Positions 32,606-40,117 of a stretch of DNA of 40,264 nt are shown here, one piece after another. Origin of the DNA: Chloroflexi bacterium HGW-Chloroflexi-8 (GTDB lineage Bacteria; Chloroflexota; Anaerolineae; Anaerolineales; Anaerolineaceae); contig PHBS01000012.1 in the NCBI GenBank assembly GCA_002841995.1, forward strand, positions 1 through 40,264, in the 5' to 3' direction. A model generated the notes under the pieces. The model worked only from the letters and a program-made list of their open reading frames with translations, searched no databases and had not been told where the DNA came from. How positions within the stretch are numbered: position 1 is the stretch's first letter; every line of letters starts with the position of its first letter. The position numbers and the translations under genes were made by a program.

Positions 32606-33145
32606 TTATTTCACCAAAGTCTGGTTTCCATTTCCATAAAGGTTATTTTCATATAACTCTAAAATAAAACATAAAGAAGAAAGACGATTCAAAAATTGTA
32701 ATAAATATTCATTTTTAAGATCGGTCTTTTCTTGAAGTTCAGCTAACCGCCGTTCAGATCTCCGGACAATTGTCCTCACAAAATCAAAATATGCTCCGTG
32801 AGGGGAATCTCCAGGCACAATAAATTCTTTTGGTATCACAACTCTTTCACTAAAAAGACTTATCTTTTGTTCTATCCAAAGAACCGAATTCTCATCAATG
32901 AAATTAAATTTCTTTATTTTTTGGTTTGAAGCAACTTCTGTCATTAACTGATAGAGCTTCTTTTGTATATCCAGAACCAGTTCCTTAATTTCAACTGACA
33001 GGGTTTGACTTCTAATAATCCCAAAAACGGCATTTGCCTCATCCAAACACCCGTTCACTTCAATAATGAGATTAGCTTTGGAAACTCGTTTATCTCCCAG
33101 GAGACCAGTTTTTCCATCATCCCCTTTTCGCGTATAAAAACCCAT
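32606..33145 (-). CDS. Cob(I)yrinic acid a,c-diamide adenosyltransferase (PduO type)
   Basis: 179 residues. Transfers the adenosyl group of ATP to reduced corrinoid to make adenosylcobalamin. The PduO-type ATP motif is at the N-terminus (FYTRKGDDGKTGLLGDKRVSKANLIIEVNGCLDEANAVFG); later family segments are FIVPGDSPHGAYFDFVRTIVRRSERRLAEL and the C-terminal LLQFLNRLSSLCFILELYEN. The family usually ends the last motif with a basic residue (FVLAR), and here it reads FILELYEN. No other cobalamin genes are in the window, so it may serve salvage. It lies 6 nt after the unrecognised gene upstream. Confidence 0.93.
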   Translation of the reverse strand: MGFYTRKGDDGKTGLLGDKRVSKANLIIEVNGCLDEANAVFGIIRSQTLSVEIKELVLDIQKKLYQLMTEVASNQKIKKFNFIDENSVLWIEQKISLFSERVVIPKEFIVPGDSPHGAYFDFVRTIVRRSERRLAELQEKTDLKNEYLLQFLNRLSSLCFILELYENNLYGNGNQTLVK

Positions 33146-33151
33146 CTCTAT

Positions 33152-33736
33152 TTATCCTGCTGTATTTAATTTACAAAAAAGATACCAATTTTTATTTGGA
33201 TCAAAAGCCGATATGATCTCTGGGTCCCAAACAAATTCACCTTCAATGGTGTTCATTTTCAATAATTGATCAAGACTAATTAGTTGTGTTTCGAATTGTT
33301 GTTGAATTTGCATGGTGCTTTCTAATAAAAGGCAATCGATCATAAATCGAATTTGCAACTGACTTTTGAACTCAGCTTTTGAAATAGAAGACTTACGAAC
33401 CTTTCCAATGATATCTTCCCATTGACGGAGACGAAAAGGTATTTCAGCATTCACTTTCCTCTGCCAATTACTTTTCCAATCTGTTTTTAATTTTTGAATT
33501 CCCAAATAATCTGACTCAACAGAATTACGAATCTCAAAATTTTGCTTTTGATAGAATTCAATGAAAAACAATGCGATTAATAATCGCCCTGCACTTAATC
33601 TTGGTTTCATCCCCCCTGAAAATTCATGTTCACGATCAAAATTTAATGGCCAGAATAATTCAGAAGAGAAAACAAATCCTTCCCATTCCGGGATAGAGGA
33701 CCTGATAATTGCCCATTCATTCCTCCAATTCCACAT
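33152..33736 (-). CDS. Unrecognised 194-residue protein in the binding-protein/adenosyltransferase operon
   Basis: I do not recognise this family. From ATG 33736 the protein is 194 residues, soluble, rich in Trp and Phe near the N-terminus (MWNWRNEWAII, EWEGFVFSSELFWPLNFD), then mostly helical (RLSAGRLLIALFFIEFYQKQ, LRQWEDIIGKVRKSSISKAEFKSQLQIRFMIDCLLLESTMQIQQQFE). The ORF track starts it at 33805, inside the upstream gene; the SD GGAGGA 7 nt before 33736 argues for the later ATG. A second ATG at 33742 overlaps the upstream stop (ATGA) and is an alternative. Tight spacing on both sides indicates co-translation with its neighbours. Confidence 0.75.
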   Translation of the reverse strand: MWNWRNEWAIIRSSIPEWEGFVFSSELFWPLNFDREHEFSGGMKPRLSAGRLLIALFFIEFYQKQNFEIRNSVESDYLGIQKLKTDWKSNWQRKVNAEIPFRLRQWEDIIGKVRKSSISKAEFKSQLQIRFMIDCLLLESTMQIQQQFETQLISLDQLLKMNTIEGEFVWDPEIISAFDPNKNWYLFCKLNTAG

Positions 33737-33738
33737 AT

Positions 33739-35439
33739 TCATTCCTCCGGTGTTGCTGTTCCACCTATGGATTGATTTTGTACTTGAGGACCTGCTATGA
33801 ACCAATCTGAGACTGTCATAAAACGATCACTTGAGCTAAAAAGTGGGCCGATCTGAATTCCGTTGATTTGAGAGGACACTGCAAACGTATAGACTGGATA
33901 AAAGAGCGGTAATGCAGGCAAATCCTCAGCAAAAACCACCTGGAAATTTCGATAAAGAGATGCCCTTTCAATCAGATTGGTTGTAACACGAGCTTGTTCT
34001 AAATAATCGCTTGCAACTGTGCTATCCCATTGAGAATAATTCTGACCACCCGTAGCCTGAACTTGATCCCAAAATGGATATGGATCAGGGTCGGGTGTAT
34101 TTGCAAGATTTTGATCGATTAAAACTGCCTGGAAATCTCTTGGCTCGAGGTGATTCTTGATTAATTCTTCGTAAGGGACTGCTCGAATATCCACAATAGC
34201 ACCCAGGTTTTCCCAATCCACCTGAATCATCTCGGCAATTTTGCGGTGTTCTTCAGTATCTGGATACAAAAGTTCAAATCTTAGTTCGACCTTGTCTTTG
34301 GCTCGAACCCCACCCTCTTCACCACTGAGAATATACCCATTTTCTTTCAACATTTCGATTGCATTTTCAGAGTGAAAAGCGATGGATTCCAACCCTTCAT
34401 AGTACGCCCATGTTCCAGGAAGAATTGGCCCGTCTGCAATAATAGCCTGACCATTCAAAACGCGATCAATAATTCTTTGTCGATTCAATCCAGTTAATAA
34501 CGCTTTACGAATAACGGGGTCTTTGAAAAAAGGTACCTGTTCATTATTTAGATTTAGAAGAATCATCGATAATTCTGGTTTTCGGGCAGAATAAATTGAA
34601 AGTTGAGAATCATTTAACACTTCTGATAATGTTGTGTTTTCAACCGAGCTGATTCCTTGAACTTGACCATCTTTATAAGCTAAAAAAGCATCTTCAGAAG
34701 TTGTATAGTATCGAAATACTAATTGATCTATAAATGGTTTTTCGCCATAATAATCTTCATTAGAATTGAGTACAACCCCAAGTATTTGGTCGCCTTCAAC
34801 AACCAAGCTTCCAAATTTGTATGGTCCGCTACCTATCGGCTGTAAATTAAAGCTGGAATTCAAGATTTCATCGAAACTTAAATTCCCGAGTAAGTGGGAA
34901 GGAAGAATTCTAAAAGACAAATAATCCAAAAATGGTGCAAAGGGTTCGGGAAGAGAGAATTGCATTTTTGTTTCAGAAAGAGTTTTAACGTCAATTTCGT
35001 TCCAAAAATTACGGATATCTTCCGGAACAACGCCTATTCCTTCCCGTAAAAGGTTAATTGTAAAAAGTATGTCATCGCTTATAACCGGAGAGCCATCGTG
35101 CCACTGTGCATCTGAACGAAGTGTAAAGTTGTAGACCGTCCCATCTTTTGAAATTCCCCACGATTCAGCCAAATCTCCTTGCGGAATGCCACGTTCTTTG
35201 AACGTGACAAGACTACTATATAAAAGTCTATCTAGATCTTGATCTGGAGGATTATAAAAATCCAGAACGGGATTTAATCTTTGGAATTCCCCAACCAGTG
35301 CTTCAACATAAACCCCACCAGATTGTGGTTCAACTGTTGCTAAAGGCGTTTCTCTCTCGGGTTGTTCACTTATCAAGAGAATTCCAACAACAAGTCCTGT
35401 CAAAAAAATTATCAGTAATTGCCAGCGTAGTTTTTTCAT
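33739..35439 (-). CDS. Membrane-anchored peptide/nickel-type solute-binding protein (SBP_bac_5)
   Basis: 566 residues. One N-terminal transmembrane helix (about 5-24) with no lipobox Cys, then the extracytoplasmic family-5 binding-protein fold: FQRLNPVLDFYNPPDQDLDRLLYSSLVTF, YNFTLRSDAQWHDGSPVISDDILFTI, GSGPYKFGSL, DPVIRKALLTGLNRQRIIDRVLNGQA, LELLYPDTEEHRKIAEMIQVDWENLGA-type segments and DPDPYPFWDQVQ. These normally deliver oligopeptides to an ABC importer, but no permease or ATPase genes adjoin it. The start has no SD; TACATT preceded by TGA lies 7 nt upstream, suggesting a leaderless message after the secG terminator. Confidence 0.92.
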   Translation of the reverse strand: MKKLRWQLLIIFLTGLVVGILLISEQPERETPLATVEPQSGGVYVEALVGEFQRLNPVLDFYNPPDQDLDRLLYSSLVTFKERGIPQGDLAESWGISKDGTVYNFTLRSDAQWHDGSPVISDDILFTINLLREGIGVVPEDIRNFWNEIDVKTLSETKMQFSLPEPFAPFLDYLSFRILPSHLLGNLSFDEILNSSFNLQPIGSGPYKFGSLVVEGDQILGVVLNSNEDYYGEKPFIDQLVFRYYTTSEDAFLAYKDGQVQGISSVENTTLSEVLNDSQLSIYSARKPELSMILLNLNNEQVPFFKDPVIRKALLTGLNRQRIIDRVLNGQAIIADGPILPGTWAYYEGLESIAFHSENAIEMLKENGYILSGEEGGVRAKDKVELRFELLYPDTEEHRKIAEMIQVDWENLGAIVDIRAVPYEELIKNHLEPRDFQAVLIDQNLANTPDPDPYPFWDQVQATGGQNYSQWDSTVASDYLEQARVTTNLIERASLYRNFQVVFAEDLPALPLFYPVYTFAVSSQINGIQIGPLFSSSDRFMTVSDWFIAGPQVQNQSIGGTATPEE

Positions 35440-35446
35440 AAGCTTT

Positions 35447-35455
35447 AATGTATCA
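35447..35455 (-). promoter_or_regulatory. Possible extended -10 of the binding-protein gene
   Basis: TGATACATT on the minus strand fits an extended -10 (TGn plus TACATT, 4 of 6). It ends 7 nt before the ATG at 35439 with no SD between, and overlaps the downstream T tract of the secG terminator. Confidence 0.45.
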
Positions 35456-35458
35456 AAA

Positions 35459-35500
35459 CAGGGCGACCATCACTTAAGTTCCGAATCGCCCTGGATGGTC
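35459..35500 (-). terminator. secG terminator, with H-type pseudoknot potential
   Basis: In the secG transcript CAGGGCGA pairs with TCGCCCTG (8 bp) and is followed by TTTTGATA, an intrinsic terminator. A second stem, GACCATC with GATGGTC (7 bp), has its 5' arm just before the first stem and its 3' arm in the first stem's loop, overlapping by two bases. The two stems are arranged as in an H-type pseudoknot or as alternatives. Confidence 0.75.
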
Positions 35501-35532
35501 AAATTTTATAAATAGGAAATAAAGGAATGTCC

Positions 35533-35757
35533 TTAATTACGAATTATAACCGCAACTAAAGTTAAGACAAAAAATAATATACTCAGTCCAATTGTGATAT
35601 AAAAAATCGTCTTCTCGATACCACGACGCGCAGTAAAAACACTGCTTGAATCGGTTCCAGTAAAACCGCCTAATCCGACACCTTTGTTTTGAAGAATTAC
35701 ACTGACGATGAGTGCAATCGAAGTTATAATCAAAGCAATGTCTACATATGTAATCAT
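35533..35757 (-). CDS. secG: Preprotein translocase subunit SecG
   Basis: 74 residues with the two-helix layout of SecG: helix 1 (about 5-23, IALIITSIALIVSVILQNKGVGLGG), the conserved glycine-rich cytoplasmic loop GLGGFTGTDSSSVFTARRGIEKTIFYIT, and helix 2 (about 50-71). SecG is the small auxiliary subunit of the SecYEG channel in the plasma membrane. It has its own promoter, a strong SD (GGAGG) before ATG 35757 and a terminator right after the stop, so it is a monocistronic gene apart from read-through. Confidence 0.95.
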   Translation of the reverse strand: MITYVDIALIITSIALIVSVILQNKGVGLGGFTGTDSSSVFTARRGIEKTIFYITIGLSILFFVLTLVAVIIRN

Positions 35758-35810
35758 GCCTGTCCTCCAGATTTAATACCAATTCGGAATAATTTCGTAA
35801 AGCAGGTCAC

Positions 35811-35840
35811 ATTATAACGGTCAAAAGGGAAAATCGTCAA
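35811..35840 (-). promoter_or_regulatory. secG promoter
   Basis: Minus strand: TTGACG, an 18-nt spacer and TATAAT, with a leader of about 45-50 nt ending in the GGAGG SD. The -10 contains TTATAA, which is self-complementary and gives TATAAC on the plus strand, towards the PHP gene. Confidence 0.8.
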
Positions 35841-35848
35841 CTATTGCG

Positions 35849-36922
35849 ATGAATGAATTAATTACGAATATACATATTCATAGCACTTATTCGGATGGAA
35901 GTGGCACTTTTAAATCAATTGCCAATGCGGGATTAGATGCAGGTATCGATGTTGTCATCGTCACTGACCATAACGTTCTCGTCAAAAATGCTGAATCCTA
36001 TTATCGAAAAGGCGATCAAAGGTTGTTGTTGCTAATTGGAGAAGAAATCCATGATCGCAATCGACAGCCTCAAAAAAATCATTTACTTGTCATTGGCCAT
36101 GGTACCGAATTAAGTTCATATGCTTACGATCCACAATTATTAATTAATAAAGCAAAACTGGCTGGAGGATTGACTTTTATTGCACATCCATTTGAGCATG
36201 ATTTAAAAATAATTGGGGAACCTGATATTTCATGGGTGGATTGGAGTATTAGTGGGTTTCATGGAATCGAAATATGGAATCATTTAAGTGAGCTAAAATC
36301 TGTATCACCAAATTGGCTTAAGTTATTATTTCATGTATTCTTTCCGCAATTTTATCCACATCAGCCAAACTCAAACACAATCCAAAAGTGGGATTCGTTA
36401 ACCCGTCCCAATCGCAAAATTGTCGGGATCGGTGGTTCTGATTCCCATGCTTTGAAAATGAAAAAAGGGGGATATTTAAAAACAATATTCCCATACAAGT
36501 ATGATTTTCGATGTGTAAATACACATATCCTTGTTCCAAATGAATTGTGTGGAAACATCAATTCGGATAAACAAATGATATTAAATGCCTTTTATCAAGG
36601 TAATGTATTCATCGGTTATGATTACCCCGCCCTGACAAAGGGGTTCCGTTTTTCTGCCCAGGGGTCTCATTCAAATGCCCAAATGGGAGATGAGATTGAA
36701 CTTGAATCCAGTGTGACATTTCAAATAAGAATACCCCAAAGAGTAGAATGTCGATTAATTTGTAATGGAAGAATCATTAAGCAGTGGATGAACCAGGAAT
36801 TATGCACTTTCGTGGCTAACGAACCGGGCGTTTATCGTGTTGAATGCTATATTCAATATCTCGGAAAAAAACGTGGATGGATCTTCAGCAATCCAATTTA
36901 TGTACAAAAACCAAATGGATAA
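35849..36922 (+). CDS. PHP-domain metallohydrolase (CehA/McbA type)
   Basis: 357 residues. The N-terminal PHP domain has the metal motifs NIHIHSTYSDGSG (HxH), VIVTDHNVLV, IGEEIH, FIAHPFEHD and, towards the end, GIGGSDSHALK. After about residue 270 a beta-rich C-terminal domain follows (FRFSAQGSHSNAQMGDEIELESSVTFQIRIP), like the Ig-like tails of CehA-type proteins. It should be a metal-dependent phosphoesterase or hydrolase of unknown substrate; there is no signal peptide. There is no SD at the start. Its last 8 nt overlap the next gene. Confidence 0.9.
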   Translation: MNELITNIHIHSTYSDGSGTFKSIANAGLDAGIDVVIVTDHNVLVKNAESYYRKGDQRLLLLIGEEIHDRNRQPQKNHLLVIGHGTELSSYAYDPQLLINKAKLAGGLTFIAHPFEHDLKIIGEPDISWVDWSISGFHGIEIWNHLSELKSVSPNWLKLLFHVFFPQFYPHQPNSNTIQKWDSLTRPNRKIVGIGGSDSHALKMKKGGYLKTIFPYKYDFRCVNTHILVPNELCGNINSDKQMILNAFYQGNVFIGYDYPALTKGFRFSAQGSHSNAQMGDEIELESSVTFQIRIPQRVECRLICNGRIIKQWMNQELCTFVANEPGVYRVECYIQYLGKKRGWIFSNPIYVQKPNG

Positions 36923-37424
36923 AAAAAGCATGGTTTTTAATAATGTAACTAGAATGTTGACATCCAAAAAAATACCCTTTGAATTATATGAACTACCAAA
37001 AGAAAAACTTGGTTCTCTCAAAACGGCAGAATTACTTGAAGTTTCAATAGAAAAAGTATGTAAAACAATCGTTGTAAAAAGAAACAAACCAGGTAAACAT
37101 ATTTTGGCCGTTTTACCTGGAAACCGAATTGTAAATTTAAAATTAATTGCGGATTTCATTGGTGAAAAGAAAGTTGTTCTACCTACTGAAAGTGAAGCGG
37201 AGACAATTACAGGATTACAGGCAGGTGGAATTTCACCCCTGGCATTAATCAATAAGGGTTTCCAGGTTTTGATTGATGAATCTGTAAAAAAATTTGAAGA
37301 AATTCACATTTCTGCGGGCCAACGGGGATTAAACCTTAAAATAAAAACTGAAAATTTAATCCAACTCACAAATGCAAAAATAGCTCCAATCAGCGATATA
37401 CAAAAAGATATTTTCGATCTTTAG
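36915..37424 (+). CDS. YbaK/EbsC-type aminoacyl-tRNA deacylase
   Basis: About 169 residues. Members hydrolyse mischarged Cys-tRNA(Pro) or related species in trans. Family pattern: MVFNNVTRMLTSKKIPFELYELP at the start, KTIVVKRNKPGKHILAVLPGNRIVNLKLIADFIGEKKVVLPTESEAETITGLQAGGISPLAL (the Lys-containing substrate site and the G-x-x-GGISP loop), and VLIDESVKKFEEIHISAGQRGLNLKI. The ORF track starts it at 36837 inside the PHP gene; the family N-terminus begins near 36915 or 36930. Its stop overlaps the convergent rtcB stop (TTAG). Confidence 0.92.
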   Translation: MDKKSMVFNNVTRMLTSKKIPFELYELPKEKLGSLKTAELLEVSIEKVCKTIVVKRNKPGKHILAVLPGNRIVNLKLIADFIGEKKVVLPTESEAETITGLQAGGISPLALINKGFQVLIDESVKKFEEIHISAGQRGLNLKIKTENLIQLTNAKIAPISDIQKDIFDL

Positions 37425-38872
37425 CCTTTAACAACTGTGATTGGTTTTACTTTAGCAACCTTTTTCGCGATATTTGCACCTACTACCACTTTTATGACTT
37501 CATCCACGTTTTTGTAGGCAGAAGGTGCCTCTTCTGCCAGACCAGATAACGATCCTGCCTGAATTTGAATTCCCTGATTTTCCAATTCCTGGATGAGATG
37601 ATCTCCCCGGAAACTCTTCTTCGCTTTTTGCCTACTCATTAATCGGCCAGCACCATGACAACAAGAGCCGAATGATTTTTCCATACTGGCGTGATTAGCC
37701 ATTAAAACCCACGAGGATGTACCCATGCTCCCAGGCACCAAAACTGGCTGCCCAAAATCTCGATAGACATCAGGCAATTCTGGTTCACCCGGTCCAAATG
37801 CACGTGTTGCGCCTTTTCGATGAACACAAACCTTTATTTTTTTTCCATCTACCAAATGAGTTTCAAATTTTCCAATATTATGTGCTATGTCATACACTTG
37901 AAAAAGATGCCAATTCTTGGTTACTGGAGCAAAAACTTGTTCAAAAGCTCGCTCTACCATATATGCCAACACTTGACGATTACAAAAAGCATAATTAGCT
38001 GCTGCACGCATGGCTGCCAGATAATTTTTTCCCTCATTTGATTCAATAGGCGCACAAACCAATTCTCTGTCTGGTATTTGAATGCCATATTTTATGACAG
38101 CTCTTTGGAATAATTGAACATAATCTGTGCATACTTGGTGGCCTAACCCTCTGGAACCACAATGGATCATGACCACAAGATTTTCTTTTTGAAGTCCTAA
38201 TATATTAGCCAGAATTGAATCAAAGATCTCTGCCACAAAATCAACTTCTATAAAATGGTTTCCAGATCCAAGAGTTCCTAATTGTGGAATCCCACGTTGC
38301 AGAGCTCTTGGACTTATTTTTTCAAAATCAGCATCAGGTAAGCAGCCTTTATCTTCTGTTTTTAGTAAATCGTCTTTACTCCCAAATCCATTATTAACTG
38401 CCCAGCCAGAGCCTTCTCTACAGACTTTCTTTATTTCGTTCTCATTGAGATTTATTCCACTAGAACTACCAAGTCCACTTGGGCAAAATTGGTTGATAGC
38501 AATAGCCAACTTCTTTAATAGGGGTTTGGCCATTTCAATTGGAATTTGTGTCGAAAGCAAACGAACACCACAATTAATATCATAACCAATGCCACCCGGA
38601 GAAACCACACCATCACTTATTGATGATGCAGCAACACCACCAATTGGGAAACCATACCCCTGATGCATATCCGGCATGACGACTATTGATCCTTGCAAAC
38701 CAGGCAGTGTGGAAGAATTGATTGCTTGTTCAACTGATAAATCCGAAAAAGATCGCTCTAATAAACTTTGAGAACTAAATATTTTTACAGGTACTTTCAT
38801 ATCTTTTCGAAATTCTTTTGATAACACCCATTCATATTCATTTACTTTATTAAAATCGCTAAGCTTAATCAT
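37421..38872 (-). CDS. rtcB: RtcB family RNA ligase
   Basis: About 483 residues from ATG 38872. RtcB joins 2',3'-cyclic-phosphate (or 3'-phosphate) to 5'-OH RNA ends using GTP and Mn(II). Visible motifs: MPDMHQGYGFPIGGVAA, PGGIGYDINCGVRLL with the metal-binding Cys, TLGSGNHFIEVDFV, IHCGSRGLGHQVC, VHRKGATRAFGPGEPELP, PGSMGTSSWVL and SCCHGAGRLMSR, whose His takes the guanylate. The ORF track's TTG at 38899 overlaps archease; the ATG at 38872 leaves 16 nt. It is directly downstream of its activator archease. Confidence 0.96.
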   Translation of the reverse strand: MIKLSDFNKVNEYEWVLSKEFRKDMKVPVKIFSSQSLLERSFSDLSVEQAINSSTLPGLQGSIVVMPDMHQGYGFPIGGVAASSISDGVVSPGGIGYDINCGVRLLSTQIPIEMAKPLLKKLAIAINQFCPSGLGSSSGINLNENEIKKVCREGSGWAVNNGFGSKDDLLKTEDKGCLPDADFEKISPRALQRGIPQLGTLGSGNHFIEVDFVAEIFDSILANILGLQKENLVVMIHCGSRGLGHQVCTDYVQLFQRAVIKYGIQIPDRELVCAPIESNEGKNYLAAMRAAANYAFCNRQVLAYMVERAFEQVFAPVTKNWHLFQVYDIAHNIGKFETHLVDGKKIKVCVHRKGATRAFGPGEPELPDVYRDFGQPVLVPGSMGTSSWVLMANHASMEKSFGSCCHGAGRLMSRQKAKKSFRGDHLIQELENQGIQIQAGSLSGLAEEAPSAYKNVDEVIKVVVGANIAKKVAKVKPITVVKG

Positions 38873-38888
38873 TTTAAAATCCCGAAAT

Positions 38889-39305
38889 TTAAAGATCAAA
38901 GGTTAGTTGAACAATAAAATTTGTTTTATTTTGTTTTATTTCAATATTGTGATATGTAACTGCTTTTATTTCGCGTTCAATATCCGAAATCGGAAAAGAA
39001 TTCATTTCGCAAATCAAATTGTTTTCAAATATCAGAAGTTTCTTAATAACGAGCAATAATCTCTTTTCATATATATAGAATAAGCATTCTGATAGAAATG
39101 CCACTAGTAATTCTTCGCGATCCTCTGCAGAAAATCTTAATTCAACTGAGTTAAAATTGCCGGCTAAATTTGACGAAATTCCGATTAGCTGATACATTCC
39201 TTCTAATGCATTTGAGAAAAGTACTTCGATAGATCCTGCCCACACATCCAATTTTGCATCTGCTGTATGATGAATTTCTCTATATCCAGGCTTTTTGTCT
39301 ATCAT
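38889..39305 (-). CDS. Archease, RtcB-activating protein
   Basis: 138 residues from ATG 39305. Archease accelerates RtcB guanylylation and multiple turnover. The family pattern is clear: REIHHTADAKLDVWAGSIEVLFSNALEGMYQLI near the N-terminus, DREELLVAFLSECLFYIYEKRLL in the middle, and the C-terminal KAVTYHNIEIKQNKTNFIVQLTFDL with the terminal metal-ligand Asp. The track's start at 39386 runs through the promoter region; AGGAG lies 7 nt before 39305 and fixes the start. Archease and rtcB form one operon in this order. Confidence 0.93.
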   Translation of the reverse strand: MIDKKPGYREIHHTADAKLDVWAGSIEVLFSNALEGMYQLIGISSNLAGNFNSVELRFSAEDREELLVAFLSECLFYIYEKRLLLVIKKLLIFENNLICEMNSFPISDIEREIKAVTYHNIEIKQNKTNFIVQLTFDL

Positions 39306-39328
39306 TGTTGCGCTCCTAATTATTGTAT

Positions 39329-39340
39329 TTATAATTATAA
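39329..39340. promoter_or_regulatory. Palindromic bidirectional -10 element
   Basis: TTATAATTATAA is a perfect 12-bp palindrome that contains TATAAT on each strand. On the minus side it would start archease with a leader of about 22 nt plus SD; on the plus side it lies 8 nt before the FhaA-like ATG, which has no SD. Confidence 0.6.
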
Positions 39341-39343
39341 GAT

Positions 39344-40117
39344 ATGAAACGTATCCTCGAGTTCCTTGAAAAGAAAATCCAGACAATCGTTGAAAGTTCT
39401 GTACATCTTCTCCCAGGTCGAAAAAATGATTCGTTAACCTTTTCTGTAATTTCTCAAATTCAGGAAAATCTATCTACAGCCATAAATAATGGAAACCCCT
39501 TACCAAATGTTTATTCAATCAGAGTAAGCACCGATGATTTTAATAGGTTGAACCAGGAAAGTGATTGGATTAGTCAATTAAAAAATTCATTGCTTACAAC
39601 TTCTCAGGAAAACAATCAACAATTCTCTGGCCCACTTTCAATTGAATTAATGCCGGATGAACAAATAAAAAATCAAAATTTTGAAATTTCTTCCTATGTT
39701 GTACCCTCTATAATCGAACAAACATCTGCATATAAGACACCATTACTAGAAAATCCATTTAATGAAACATTATTAAACAAAGCCTTTTTGATACTTCCAA
39801 ATCAAAAAATATATCCTCTTGAGCGAGGAATGATACAAATTGGGAGGAGAAAAGACAATAATCTGGTAATTGATCACCCAGCTATTAGTCGTGAACATGC
39901 ACAAATTCGATATATTCATGGTAAGTATGTCGTTTTTGATCTAAACTCTACTAGTGGTACGTACGTAAATGACATTAAAGTAAATCAGATGTCTCTATAT
40001 CCAGGAGATGTTATTAATCTTGCCGGGTATACAATTATCTATGGTGAAGAAGGAACAGGACCCATAAACAATCACGGAAAAACATCCGAATTACCAAGGA
40101 CAGTGGATCCATCATGA
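39344..40117 (+). CDS. FhaA-like protein: DUF3662 N-terminus plus FHA domain
   Basis: 257 residues. The N-terminal 110 residues (MKRILEFLEKKIQTIVESSVHLLPG and SVISQIQENLSTAINNGNPLPNVYSIRVSTDDF) match the DUF3662/FhaA N-terminal domain. A linker leads to an FHA domain (about 157-240): IQIGRRKDNNLVIDHPAISREHAQIRYIHGKYVVFDLNSTSGTYVNDIKV with the phosphothreonine-binding Arg, Ser and Asn residues. FhaA-type proteins read Ser/Thr-kinase signals around cell-wall and division proteins. The start has no SD and follows a -10 box closely. It overlaps the next gene by ATGA. Confidence 0.92.
   Translation: MKRILEFLEKKIQTIVESSVHLLPGRKNDSLTFSVISQIQENLSTAINNGNPLPNVYSIRVSTDDFNRLNQESDWISQLKNSLLTTSQENNQQFSGPLSIELMPDEQIKNQNFEISSYVVPSIIEQTSAYKTPLLENPFNETLLNKAFLILPNQKIYPLERGMIQIGRRKDNNLVIDHPAISREHAQIRYIHGKYVVFDLNSTSGTYVNDIKVNQMSLYPGDVINLAGYTIIYGEEGTGPINNHGKTSELPRTVDPS

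Noticed and set aside
33737-33805. N-terminal extension of the 194-residue protein
   Set aside because: It lies inside the binding-protein gene in another frame; GGAGGA is correctly placed for 33736.
36837-36914. N-terminal extension of the YbaK-like protein
   Set aside because: It overlaps the end of the PHP gene and does not match the family N-terminus.
39306-39386. N-terminal extension of archease in the ORF track
   Set aside because: It runs over the divergent promoter and into the FhaA-like gene; an SD and the family N-terminus place the start at 39305.
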